A stretch of DNA of 64,000 nt from Synaphobranchus kaupii. Lineage: Eukaryota; Chordata; Actinopteri; Anguilliformes; Synaphobranchidae. Each line of letters opens with the position of its first letter. Within the stretch, counting starts at the first letter, position 1. Below, in pieces: positions 24,401 to 32,778 of this stretch. Location of the stretch: NCBI GenBank assembly GCA_029718625.1, contig CM056376.1, positions 112,604,112 through 112,668,111 on the forward strand, given 5' to 3'. Position numbers and translations under genes: made by a program. The notes under the pieces are model-generated. The model searched no databases and was not told the origin of the DNA. It worked only from the letters and a program-made list of their open reading frames with translations.

Positions 24401-27400
24401 GGCCAAAAAGTTCAATTTTGGTTTCATCAGACCAGAGAATCTTGATTCTCATGGTTTGAGAGTCCTCTAGGTGCCTTTTGGCAAACTCCAAGCGGGCTGT
24501 GATGTGCCTTTTATTAAGGAGGGGCTTCCGTCTGGCCACTCTACCATAAAGGCCTGATTGGTGGAGTGCTGCCTGGATGGTTGATCTTCTGAAAGGTTCT
24601 CCCATCTCCACAAGGATACGCTGGAGCTCTGTCAGAGTGACCCTCGGGTTCCTGCTCACCTCCCTGGCCAAGGCCCGTCTTCCCCGATTGCTCAGTTTGG
24701 CCGGGCGGCCAGGTCTAGGAAGATTCTTGGTGGTTCCAAACTTCTTCCATTTACGAATGATGGTGGCCACTGTGCTCTTTGGGACCTGTAAAGCTGCAGA
24801 GATTTTTCCGTACCCTTCTCCAGATCTATGCCTTGACACAATACTGTTTCTGAGGTCTGCAGATAATTCCTTTGACCCCATGGCTTGGAGTTTGCTCTGA
24901 CATGCACTGTCAACTGTGGGACCTTATATAGGCAGGTGTTGGCAATCCCCAATCATGTCCAATCAATTGCATTTATCACAGGTGGACTCCAATTAATTTG
25001 TAGAAACATCTCAAGCAGTATCAGTGGAAACAAAATGCACCTCAGCTCACTTTTGGGTGTCATATCAAAGGGTGTGCACACTTGTGTACATATGATATTT
25101 TACTATTTTGATCTTTAACAAATGTCTAAAAACCTGTTTTCACTTTGTCATTATGGGCTATTTTGTGTAGAATTTTGAGACAAAAAATGAACTCAATCTA
25201 TTGTAGAATATGTCTGTAACGTAATAAAACGTGGATAGGTGAAAGGAGTGTTCAGACTTTCCGGCTTGACTGTATGCAGTAGATATGGATGGATCACTTC
25301 AAGGGTTGTTTCTCCTGACAAATCTTCCTATTGAACTCTTTGGAAAAATAAGTCAGGAGAAGAAACCCTTCAAGTTATCCAAACATATCTACTGCATATC
25401 TGGTGGAGTGATGGTTTAAGGCTTGTTTGATACGTCAGACTGTTGATGACTTAGAACCATTTAGCCAACCGTGTGTTCCATACTGTTCCAGTGTAATTTA
25501 CAGCTAAATCTAGTCCCTCCCCCATATCCCATAAAGATCCATTCATATGCAGAGAAGTTATAGTATCGCTTGTAAGAGTACCAGAAAATACAATATCAAG
25601 ATTCTTTTGATATTGTATCCATTCAAACTCAAAGTGCTAGAATACAGAATCAAAATAACAAAAAATGTGTCAGTGTCCAATGAATTATGGTGCTCACTGT
25701 ATATATGATCCTCCAGTACCTAATTAACAGCCAGTGACAGGGTGCTTCCAGAATATTCCAGCGCATAATGCTTCCCCTTGAAATTAAAGGTGAAGGAATT
25801 TAGATATACACTATATACACGTGTGGAAGATTGAAGAGTCAGGTTGCTAATCTGCATCTTAATTTGACAGAAATCCTCTTAGGTGAGAAGATTTATTGAC
25901 ATGAGAGGTTTAGAATGATAAATGGAAGATTACCTCCTGTGATCTACAAATTTAGGTTATGGATGCAGTTGCTTCAAACTCATAATGGCGTAGAAAGTGT
26001 GCAGTGTTCTCCCCCCTGTGTAGATCCATCAGTTTCCTTTTTGGTGTTGTAATAGGTAGCTGCAGGTAGTAAAATGTTTTAATTTTTCATTTTATTTGTT
26101 ATTTTTTGCCTCACCCCCCACCCCCCCAGCTCAGTTTCACAGCCTTCATAACTGTCATTTTTTAAAATTGGAGCTTAATAGTTTAATACGGCTTAATACG
26201 GAAATTTTTCCATAAAACGTTTATTAATAAAAGACGTAGCACGGTGGCTAAGCCCTGCTAATGGCAGTTGGTGATGGCTGAAAGCTGAGCTCTAGAAACG
26301 GCCCTACAAGGACAAAAAAATAAATGCATGCTTGGCTTTGTCATCTGCATCAATTCATTTACTTTTCATTTCTCTATATCTGACTTATGATCTGTTTCTC
26401 CTTTCTTTTTTTCCTACGCACCTTTAAGCACACACATTAACCATCCTTGCTACCGCCTAGACCAGTTAAGTAAAAAAATAAAAAATAATAAAGTTTAAAA
26501 AAAATTGAAACTGCTTGAATGATGATCATAAAGTTTGAGCTGCTATTTTCTGTTTTGCTCTCCGGATTTGAGGTTTGGTTGTCCCCCTTGTGGTGATGTG
26601 ATGGTACTGCCACTCGTCTTGTGTGTGCATCTGTCTTGTCTGTCACCAGCTGCGCATCCTCATTGGCCGTTTGTGTTCTGCTCCCGTGTGTACCAGCCCG
26701 GTTGAGACCTCCACAGAACTGAGGCTGTTGTCCAGGAGTCTGGTTCCATCTGGTTGGGTCGGGTTAGGAAATGCCTGTGCGCCAGTGGGTGGCAGTGTAT
26801 GCCAACTTTTGGAAAATGGGCTTGTAAGGGAGGTTGCAGGCTCAGCTCCCAGGTGGGGGCAGTGCATTACTGGATTGCTTCAGGAGTAAACCCACCTGAA
26901 TTAACACTGCAGTGCTAAGTATATTTGCAATGTTGAATTATAATTAACAAATTAGTAAAAAAATTCTTAATTAAAAAAAAAAAAGTAAAAATAAATCGCT
27001 GAAGCAAGGTACTTCAGGTTGTGATTTGCTTCAGTTAAATAGCTGTATAAATAGATTTTGTATAAGCTGTGCAACTGAGAATGTAATGTAAATGCAGTGG
27101 AAAGAGTTGTACAAAGGCGCATAAGGCTGTGTTATCTGGCTGCTTGCTGCCTTAAGCTAACCAGCTGTTGGGGAGTCACACGCCCCTTAAGTCATTTGTG
27201 TTCTGGGCTCTTGTATTAGTGGAGATTTCTTTGACAATTGGAAAGGTTGTTACAGTAACTGATACAGAGATAAATCTTTCAATTAAAAAAATAAATAAAA
27301 TAAATAAAAAAGCTGTGCTTTAAGAGGTGAGCTTGGCTTACATTTTTTAAGTTTATTTTACGTAATGGGTTGGGATGGGGAATTTGGCAAGCAGTGTCTT

Positions 27401-28916
27401 TTAAAGCTCAGAGTCCTGCAGAGTGACTTGTGAAAGAGAAAAGGCACGTGTGACAATTTAGTTTTTAAAAGACACTTCGCTGGTTCTTTTAACCGACCAG
27501 AACAGAGTCTCCTGAAAAGACCAATATTACATAACTTCACCTTTTTCCATGAAGGTAAACTAACAGACTGAGTTACTAAACCCAGGTGAGGTGTGACTCA
27601 TGGGGTTAGATCTGGGGAGGACAGACTGGGAGCATGCTGTATATTAAATATTTCAGGATAATCCTTTTTGAAATGTGTTTTTTTGTTATGCAATCACCTG
27701 AATGTTGTGTGCGTGTGTTTATGTGTTGGACTGGAATGTACTGACTGCGTCTTCAGGCTGTGCCCTGTGGCCTGCCCCCCCAAAAAAAAACAAAAAAAAC
27801 AGTCCTAAGCAACACTAAGACAGTGAAAAAGCATCTATCCCACCTGCTGGGCATAGACTAGTATACTGCTATGCTCTTATGCATGATAAGATAACAAGAT
27901 GCTGTGTTTCAGAGAAACTCAATTACCAATTGGATAGCCAGTTCAGAATAGATAATTGAAATTGGTCTTTGAAAATTCAGTGGAAACTGGCACTCGGCCG
28001 ACTCTCAGGAATGAAAGTAAAGTGGAGTTCTGGCCAAATTCGATTGGTGTGGGCGACTCAAAGTACGATTAGGGTCAGCAGCAGGGTTATGTGTAGGACA
28101 TTTAAATTCAGATTTAAGACTTGAAATAGAAACTCATGCTCGGCAGCAAACCCTATGGATCTAAGTTGGAGTCTGTATTTAAATTAGAGTACTAGCCCAA
28201 GTATAAATGAGCATGAGTCGCTCTGGTAGCATTCTTAGGGTTAGGTCAAGGGTGTCCAATCTTATCCGAAAAAGGCTGGTGTGCCGGGTGCATCATTTTG
28301 TTTTAGCCCAGCACTACAACGCCCGATTCAATTAACTAAGCATTGTCTTCAATCTTGACCTTGAAAAGTAGAGTCAGGTGTCGCAGTGCCGCGCTAAAAC
28401 AAAAACCTTCACCCACACCGGCTCTTTTCGGATACGATTTGACACCCCTGGGTTAGGTAATTGAAATTCCACTTTAGGAATTAACTGGAAGTTAGAACAC
28501 AGCTGCACACACGTGTGGTCTGATTTACTGTGACACCCAGTTTTCCCCCCACCCACACTGTAACTGTGCGGGTGACTCTGGACACGGGTGTACAGGTCCC
28601 TGGCTGCAAGGGCTGTGGATGTTACGTAGGTGGGACCGGGGGGGGGGGGGGTGGTCCAGTCGGGGTGGCTTTCGGGAGGCTGCCGGCGGCCCCTCCACCG
28701 GCCGCGGGACGGCCGCTGACCGCTCGTTCCCCGTGTTTCTGCAGGGTGGCAGAGGAGGCCATGACGACAGAGATAGACGAGGGCAACCCGGGTACAGAGT
28801 GGGAGCGCGTGGCGCACCTGTGCGACTTCAACCCCAAATCCAGCAAGCAGGCCAAGGACGTGTCCCGCATGCGCTCCGTCCTCATCTCCCTCAAGCAGTC
28901 CCCCCTCGTACACTGA
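8308..28916 (+). CDS. clta: Clathrin light chain A, complete gene
   Basis: Seven coding exons (8308-8494, 13363-13400, 15445-15562, 16046-16157, 19415-19468, 26429-26464, 28745-28916) join in frame with GT-AG introns to give 238 residues, or 208 without the two small neuron-type exons. The protein binds clathrin heavy chain and regulates coat assembly in the cytosol. The N-terminus carries the conserved regulatory block [20 protein letters not shown]. The centre is the coiled heavy-chain-binding region ([31 protein letters not shown]). The end [20 protein letters not shown] and terminal PLVH are of light chain A type, as is the presence of a 12-residue exon 6 that light chain B lacks. No frameshift is seen. 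Introns 2 and 3 open with minisatellites. Confidence 0.95.
8495..10457 (+). other. clta: clta intron 1, first part
   Basis: No exon or recognisable element apart from an (AAT)n tract at about 9420-9450. An open minus-strand frame at 9638-9853 has no recognisable product. Confidence 0.6.
10662..12038 (-). pseudogene. Tc1-like transposase, disrupted
   Basis: Translation starts at ATG 12038 ([20 protein letters not shown]) and shows a helix-turn-helix region ([15 protein letters not shown]). The DDE residues are still recognisable: D in LFSDESRF, D in [11 protein letters not shown] in [15 protein letters not shown] 133-bp tandem duplication (11731-11863 and 11864-11996) shifts the frame in the N-terminal part. 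A 207-bp element at 10829-11035 interrupts the C-terminal part, which resumes as [20 protein letters not shown] and ends HMTSY. The gene is dead, but both lesions are insertions and the old sequence around them is well kept. Confidence 0.9.
10829..11035. mobile_element. hAT-type MITE nested in the Tc1 transposase
   Basis: 207 bp with terminal inverted repeats (caggggtagggaaccctggt at the left, its complement at the right). It is flanked by 8-bp target duplications ctctacac (10821-10828) and ctctacag (11036-11043), one base different. No coding capacity. Confidence 0.92.
12429..13250. mobile_element. Harbinger-like non-autonomous element
   Basis: Left end ggggtgtactacaaagcgag and right end cttcgtagtatacccccc are inverted copies, with a second matched inner block (gttagcgagctagcttaagc against gcttaacnnn-type sequence near 13190-13235). 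No transposase is seen. The superfamily is inferred from the style of the ends. Confidence 0.6.
13363..13400 (+). CDS. clta: clta coding exon 2 (38 nt)
   Basis: Preceded by a tttctttttag acceptor, encodes (D)[12 protein letters not shown], and ends GAG|GTAGGT in phase 0. Human light chain A has DAVDG-NGE at the same place. Confidence 0.92.
13405..13800 (+). repeat. 46/92-bp minisatellite at the clta exon 2 donor
   Basis: The array starts five bases into intron 2. Two 46-bp monomers (gtgaatgttgtacagtacca... and gtgcatgttgtatagtagta...) alternate, giving a 92-bp higher-order period (starts at 13411, 13503, 13595, 13687). The last units decay toward 13800. Long open frames on the minus strand here are a by-product of the repeat. 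Confidence 0.93.
13801..14508 (+). other. clta: clta intron 2, no gene
   Basis: Contains a poly-C tract at about 14159-14176 and a 75-bp palindrome at 14404-14478 whose arms begin gatagttcaccccattttt. Nothing else is recognised. Confidence 0.55.
14509..15205 (+). mobile_element. hAT-type non-autonomous element
   Basis: Terminal inverted repeats gggctgcattcgaatagtca and tgactattcgaatgcagcc bound 697 bp. The interior matches the element at 6861-7407 in reverse orientation. There is no intact transposase, and I could not confirm an 8-bp target duplication. Confidence 0.65.
15445..15562 (+). CDS. clta: clta coding exon 3
   Basis: Acceptor cactgcag; encodes [19 protein letters not shown] then [19 protein letters not shown]. 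Ends G|GTGAGT carrying one base into exon 4. This is the start of the coiled-coil region that binds clathrin heavy chain. Confidence 0.95.
15577..16005 (+). repeat. 32-bp minisatellite at the clta exon 3 donor
   Basis: Begins about 15 bases into intron 3. Six to seven near-identical 32-bp units (cagtgttagcactagagtaa gtgttagcgctg) at 15609, 15641, 15673 and so on, then shorter degenerate units (gttagtactacaat) to about 16005. Each full unit contains AGA|GTAAGTG, a strong 5' splice-site match. Confidence 0.94.
16046..16157 (+). CDS. clta: clta coding exon 4
   Basis: Acceptor ccacccccag; encodes (D)[18 protein letters not shown] then [19 protein letters not shown]. Ends ACAACAG|GTGACC. This is the most conserved part of the heavy-chain-binding helix. 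Confidence 0.95.
16158..16577 (+). other. clta: clta intron 4, AT-rich start
   Basis: Loose tandem repeats of tatatttactatatatacag type fill about 16380-16570. No exon is seen. Confidence 0.6.
16578..17250. mobile_element. Tc1-type non-autonomous element, cagtgagcac family
   Basis: 673 bp flanked by TA, with inverted ends cagtgagcaccacaattcat and its complement. The inner part (about 16700-16985) is a core also found in elements with different ends at 20925-21010, 22250-22900, 23405-23600, 25370-25610 and 38310-38490. No transposase frame remains. Confidence 0.88.
17251..19414 (+). other. clta: clta intron 4, no gene
   Basis: About 2.1 kb without a recognisable exon, repeat family or RNA gene. 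Short T-rich and AT-rich stretches only. Confidence 0.5.
19415..19468 (+). CDS. clta: clta exon 5, 18-residue neuron-type exon
   Basis: 54 nt between a gctatctgtccag acceptor and a GT|GTATGT donor. It encodes (R)[18 protein letters not shown], the counterpart of the 18-residue insert of mammalian brain light chains. It starts and ends in the same phase as exon 4 and exon 7, so skipping keeps the frame. Confidence 0.9.
19469..20189 (+). other. clta: clta intron 5, first part
   Basis: Contains a (TA)n tract at about 19838-19881. No gene recognised. Confidence 0.55.
20190..20332 (+). pseudogene. LINE ORF2 C-terminal fragment
   Basis: A short frame ([19 protein letters not shown] then [16 protein letters not shown]) ends in TAG. 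The pattern of RVV, WNSLP, VVEA and FK is typical of the extreme C-terminus of non-LTR retrotransposon ORF2 proteins in fish. The rest of the element is missing. Confidence 0.6.
20687..21285. mobile_element. Tc1-type MITE, caaactccaattcc family
   Basis: Flanked by TA (20685-20686, 21286-21287), with long inverted arms (caaactccaattccaaaaac..., at least 200 nt imperfect). The spacer near 20925-21010 holds part of the core shared with other elements here (tcaagagtctgcggtatcaa, ctgccagatatgcagtag). Confidence 0.88.
21286..21991 (+). other. clta: clta intron 5, no gene
   Basis: No exon or element recognised between two MITEs. Confidence 0.5.
21992..23159. mobile_element. Sleeping-Beauty-type non-autonomous element
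   Basis: 1,168 bp flanked by TA. Each end has about 240 bp of Sleeping-Beauty-type inverted repeat: outer cagttgaagtcggaagttta and inner gtttgcatacactaagttga in both arms, the direct-repeat-in-inverted-repeat arrangement. The centre is a long palindrome around about 22575 of the shared core and has no transposase frame. Confidence 0.92.
23644..25272 (-). mobile_element. Tc1-like transposon, Passport-like, copy 2
   Basis: 1,629 bp, TA-flanked, with the same inverted ends as copy 1 and the transposase on the minus strand. Nested in an older miniature element. Confidence 0.93.
23862..24881 (-). CDS. Tc1-like transposase, uninterrupted, copy 2
   Basis: 339 residues, about 16 differences from the transposase at 4828-5847. 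The DDE triad is present ([24 protein letters not shown]). Differences include W to R just after the catalytic E block (EHLRKE instead of EHLWKE) and T to A after the second D (KHAAKR), either of which may harm activity. The frame is open from ATG to TAG, which implies recent insertion. Confidence 0.92.
   Translation of the reverse strand: MGSKELSADLRNSIVSRHRSGEGYGKISAALQVPKSTVATIIRKWKKFGTTKNLPRPGRPAKLSNRGRRALAREVSRNPRVTLTELQRILVEMGEPFRRSTIQAALHQSGLYGRVARRKPLLNKRHITARLEFAKRHLEDSQTMRIKILWSDETKIELFGLNTKRHVWRKPGTAHHLANTIPTVKHGGGSIMMWGCFSAAGTGRLVLIEGKMNAAKYTEILEENRLQSALDLRLGRRFTFQHDNDPKHAAKRTKEWLRRKSVHVLEWPSQSPDLNPIEHLRKELKMAVYRRSPSNLTELARICQEEWAKMFRNKCAKLVASFPRCLEAVIAAKGAATKY
25700..26428 (+). 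other. clta: clta intron 5, last part
   Basis: No element recognised. Sequence before exon 6 is T-rich (ctttctttttttcctacgc, about 26400-26418) and serves as its polypyrimidine tract. Confidence 0.55.
26429..26464 (+). CDS. clta: clta exon 6, 36-nt neuron-type micro-exon
   Basis: Lies between a cctttaag acceptor and a CA|GTTAAGT donor. Joined in phase it encodes [12 protein letters not shown], which matches the 12-residue insert (NINHPCY core) of mammalian neuronal light chain A. Phases fit exon 5 before it and exon 7 after it; the closing Q codon is split CA|G. The acceptor is AAG and the donor has a weak +3 base, as expected for a regulated micro-exon. Too short to be found as a free reading frame. 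Confidence 0.9.
26465..28246 (+). other. clta: clta intron 6, no gene
   Basis: At 26720-26890 a stretch with a box-B-like ggttgcaggctcagctcc may be a decayed SINE. Otherwise nothing is recognised. Confidence 0.45.
28247..28450. mobile_element. hAT-type MITE with perfect 8-bp duplications
   Basis: 204 bp with imperfect inverted ends (caagggtgtccaatcttatc and gatacgatttgacacccctg). Flanked on both sides by ggttaggt (28239-28246 and 28451-28458), the 8-bp target duplication of the hAT superfamily. No coding capacity. Confidence 0.92.
28634..28651 (+). repeat. G tract before clta exon 7
   Basis: A run of about 12 to 13 G around 28638-28650 in GC-rich sequence roughly 95 bp before the exon 7 acceptor. 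Run length may be unreliable. Confidence 0.7.
28745..28916 (+). CDS. clta: clta exon 7, terminal coding exon
   Basis: Acceptor gtgtttctgcag; encodes [20 protein letters not shown], then the conserved C-terminus ([20 protein letters not shown]) and ends PLVH with TGA at 28914-28916. The C-terminal part is the calmodulin-binding and trimerisation-associated region in mammals. Confidence 0.96.
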
Positions 28917-29372
28917 TCCCGTCCCCCTCACGCCACAGCTGCCCGCAGGTCGTCTCCTCTGCCCACGCACGGCTGCGGTCCTAACCAATCGAGTACACTC
29001 TCCCATCAGAACAAAAACAAACAAAACGATACGCGACAAAAAAATAAATTAATAAAATAAGACCAATTTATTTTCTTATTCTTTTAAAAGGACCAAGCTG
29101 CAAATGTCCTGTTTCAACTTTAGATGAAGTAATGTGTGGTGTTGTGGCATTTTTGCAAACTATGCATTTCCCTCCCCGTCCCGGAATGAAGTAGTCAGTG
29201 TGTAGTACTTGTACGTGCATGTACATATATGGCGTGAATGTCAATGTATATAGGCATTATATACAAAAGCAGTGAAGATCAGAGATAGAAATATAATGGT
29301 TTTATTCAAGATCAGGGGTAGAGAAACTAATGTTCCATGTACATTTTCCAGAATCCTGTCAGTGTCATTAAA
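28917..29372 (+). terminator. clta: clta 3' UTR and polyadenylation signals
   Basis: Two AATAAA motifs lie at 29043-29048 and 29051-29056 in A-rich sequence. A single ATTAAA at 29367-29372 is followed by GT-rich sequence (gttgttttttgtagcttgtt) and is the more convincing signal. Which is used is not known. Confidence 0.5.
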
Positions 29373-29599
29373 AGTGTGAAACGTTTACGACTTGAGCAGT
29401 TGTTTTTTGTAGCTTGTTGAATTGTCTGTTCTGACAAATTATCATGAAATCAGTGTAACGGGGCGTGAATGGGCAGTTCCATCAGTTTAAATTGTGGAGA
29501 AAGCTGTAAAGGCAGGTGTCTGGTGCCATCTAGCGGGGGGATTAACATTTTACATCTGCGTTCTGTGACGTTAGGTGGAGCAGTCCTAAACCCAGGGTG

Positions 29600-30222
29600 C
29601 GTCCCAATACTCGAAAAATGCATCCTTGGGTACGTCCCAATAGTCGAAAAATGCACCCTCCCTTCCTCCACTACCACCTCCTCTACTCCGTGCCCCGGAA
29701 ACGGATCTTTGTGTTTTAATCTAATGTTGCTGATTACATCTTAATTACGCATTAATGGTTACGTATTAATTAATGTCTTGACACAAACCACAATGCCAGG
29801 TACATTGGATACTGTACATGCCAATACTTGTACTTGAAACGTTCAGGCAGCTTTGCATACTTCCAGGTCGGAGAGGAGTGGTAGTGGGGGAGTGGAGGAA
29901 AGGAGGTGGGGAGTGAAGAATATTAGGACGCAGCCCTCTTTCCTCCAATACCACTTCCTCTCCTTCGTGCCCCGGAAACCGATCTTTGTGTCCTAATCTA
30001 ATGTTCCTGATTTCATATTAATTACATATGAATTGTTACATATTGATGTCTCGATGCAAATCGCAGTTTCAGGTACGTATGCAAGTACTTGTACTTGAAA
30101 TGTACTGGCAGTTTTGCATACGTCCAGGTAGGAGATGAGTGGTCGTGGGGGAGTGGAGGTGAATAGAATAGAATAACTTTTATTTTCCTGTGAGGAGTGA
30201 AAGTGAAGAATATTGGGACGCA
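29600..30222. mobile_element. Two tandem hAT-type MITE copies
   Basis: Two related units of about 280 bp lie head to tail (about 29655-29937 and 29938-30222). Each contains gtgccccggaaa, gtacttgtacttgaaa and a closing gaatattgggacgca or close variant. Start and end motifs (gcgtcccaatactcg, gaatattgggacgc) are inverted. Confidence 0.65.
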
Positions 30223-30229
30223 CCTCCAA

Positions 30230-30807
30230 GGTTCATTCCAATTGCTTATTTTCACTCCTTGCATCCTTTCCTCAAGTCCTTTCCTTGCTCCTTAGCTCCG
30301 TACAATGGAGGACGCAAGGAAAGGATGCAAGGACCAGATACGAGGACAGTGGTATCGAGGCAACATGCATTAGGCAAATGGAACATGCTTGTTCAATCAA
30401 GCCTCAATTATGCTTACATGCTTAAGTATAATGCTTTTCAGGTTATTTTTTCATGAATGAATGTGGCTTTTGTTAGTCATAGAGAATGAGTGTCATTATG
30501 GTTTTAAGCGCATTCTAATAAATAAGGAACGGTAAAATTGGATTTGTGTAGGGGTGGACCTGCGAAATGGCAGATCTGGAGAGGTGGATAATTTATACAC
30601 GTCACGCATTCTGAAAAAAGGCTTCTGCAAAGGCTACGCTTGTGTTTCCTCACTGAAGCATCCTGCAGTAGCCTCCTCCTTCCTTGATCCTCTGAGGAGC
30701 ATTTAGCGGTTTGGAATGTGCTTAAAGATGGCGAGCCTCGATCGATTTCCGGGTCAGGCGAGGAGTGAGGAGACGAGGACGGATAAAATAAGCGACTGGA
30801 ATTAACC
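30230..30807. mobile_element. hAT-type non-autonomous element
   Basis: Inverted ends (ggttcattccaattgcttat at the left, ataagcgactggaattaacc at the right). Interior has an aaggaaaggatgcaagg motif echoed in inverted form. No transposase. Confidence 0.6.
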
Positions 30808-32612
30808 CTATTATGCGTCCATGGAAATACAAACAGATTTGTGAATGTGTTGCATACATGATTGAGGGAGATTTGCTCCAGAGTCCATATTGAAAGTGCT
30901 GTGTGTCTCTTGTCTGTCTTAATCTCTTCTCGGAAGATGACATTCCAATGTCTGATTTAGCAATGTGTGGATTTCAGCATTGTAGAGTATAAATACTCCC
31001 TGCAAACCAGTTTTGATTGTGTTTTGATGGTACACAAGGCATCGTCTGTTGGGTTCTGTGACAACACCAGGGTCTTTTCCATTTGTGTAGCTGTGTTTAC
31101 TTCTGAACCACTGGGTGATTTTTGCTTCCCACTGCAAAAAAATTATTAAAATTATTTAATAAAAAATTTATTTTTACCTTACTTGCTGGATTTTAGGGGT
31201 TCCTATTTTGCTTTAATGTGTCTTTGTGACTAAGTCTCTGTTAAAAGCGCTATACAAATAAAGTTGAATTGAACCAAATTAAATTTAATTCATAAGTCTA
31301 AGCTCAGTTAAACTGGTTGCTAAATTATAGTGACTGATTGGAGCAGTGTGGCTATAGCATTTCTCCAGTAAATTTTAAAGGACTTAAAGGGCAATTCTGA
31401 AATTTCCAAAGGACCAAATTTATAAGTAAAATGATCTCATAACATACTTCAGTAAAGAAAAAAAAAAAAACATTTTTAAGTGAAAGGCAATCAAACTGAT
31501 TGTCAGGTGGTTCCGGAAAAAAGAGAGTTTTGAAAAATGCAGAAACCAAGAGAGAAACCATGTCTACATTCAGAATCAAGCACACGCCATCACAAATATT
31601 GAAGGTGGAACCCTGGTTTAATGCACACATTAAAATATCCACACATACAATATTTTCTGATGCCCTAAAATGGGGGGGGGGGGGGGGGACTGTACAAAAG
31701 GTTCTATAATTTCTAAACGGTTCATCCGATATGGATGAAAATACACTCAAATTAAAGCTGACAAGTGCTCAAAGTGCTAGAGTACAGAACCTGGCTTGAT
31801 TGAACCTGAGTACAGAAAGCTGACAAGTGCTCAAAGTGCTAGAGTACAGAACCAGAACCAAAATAACGAGATAATCAATGTTATTCACTTCACCGGTCAG
31901 TGGTTTTAATGTTGTGGCTGATCGGTGTATGTATATACTGTAACTATGCTGAGCCAATGGCTGTGTGGGTCCGCAACACATTTGAAAAAATGTAACTACT
32001 TAGATGGAAGGTAGTGGTGTAGTGACTTTCATATGACGATTATTGTTAGTATGGTCATGTACAGTATTCTCTCTCTTTTCTTTCTCTTTATCTTCTTTCT
32101 TTGGTCAGTTGGGGGTGGGGCTGGATCAATGTTTAGCCTTCTAAGGGAACGCGCTATTCTGGGTTGGTGGTCAGGTAGTCTCCCTGAGACTTCAAAGTCA
32201 CAAGTAATCGACGACTGGCTCCTACTTTCTCTGCATGATGGCAGGAGTTAAGGAATGACGCTTCTGCAGCATCCCTGAGGAGATTGAGACACCACGGGCT
32301 TGCCCAATCTCACCCCTGGAAGGCTGTTCCCCTGATCACCAGTTTGCATTAAATGGGACTGTTATCATGTCTCGCTCGCTCTTAGTCCTTGTAATTTACA
32401 TCATACTGCAACACCAGTCAAAAGTTAAATCCCTTATAATCTGCTAGGAAACGTGTCACTGAGCAACACCTACAACCACATTAAAGAAAGATTTTGTTCT
32501 GAATATCTGTGGAAACTGATTCCTAATTCCTTTAATAAAATTCCAGCCTTCTGCAGGAATTATACTGGTTCACAAATAAATATTTGACCCAGGTTATCTT
32601 CTGACCCACTAG
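30808..32612. other. Intergenic repeats between clta and gne
   Basis: Contains a LINE-type 3' tail near 31235-31285 (gttaaaagcgctatacaaat then aagttgaattgaa). It also holds a fragment of the cagtgagcac family at about 31640-31860 with a long G tract (31670-31688). No gene recognised. Confidence 0.5.
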
Positions 32613-32778
32613 GGGGCTGTATCATGAAGCAGGATTACTGAGTTAGCTGGATGACTACACTGAGTAAAACCCGGAACCCTCCCAAATTTGGAACATGGGC
32701 GTAAAAAGAGCTATTCTGGGTTTTTCTCAGAACAGTTATCCCGCTAACTCAGTAATCCTGCTTCATGATACAGGCCCC
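32613..32778. mobile_element. Harbinger-like MITE
   Basis: 166 bp with inverted ends of at least 35 nt (ggggctgtatcatgaagcag and its near complement ctgcttcatgatacaggccc). No coding capacity. Confidence 0.75.

Larger units (their letters stand above)
23166..25699. mobile_element. cagtgagcac-family element split by a Tc1 insertion
   Basis: The right end (ggtgctcactg at 25689-25699) is a complete terminus of the 16578-17250 family. The left end begins inside that terminus (cagtgacacatcttttgtta), so its outermost bases are lost. The Passport-like copy at 23644-25272 sits inside it, leaving about 905 bp of host element. Confidence 0.8.

Noticed and set aside
28374..29039. Long minus-strand open frame over clta exon 7
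   Set aside because: It is the antisense shadow of a GC-rich coding exon, with no recognisable domain.
29043..29056. AATAAA pair as the sole clta polyadenylation signal
   Set aside because: It lies in an A-rich stretch without a clear GT-rich element after it; the ATTAAA at 29367 has better context, so I left the choice open.
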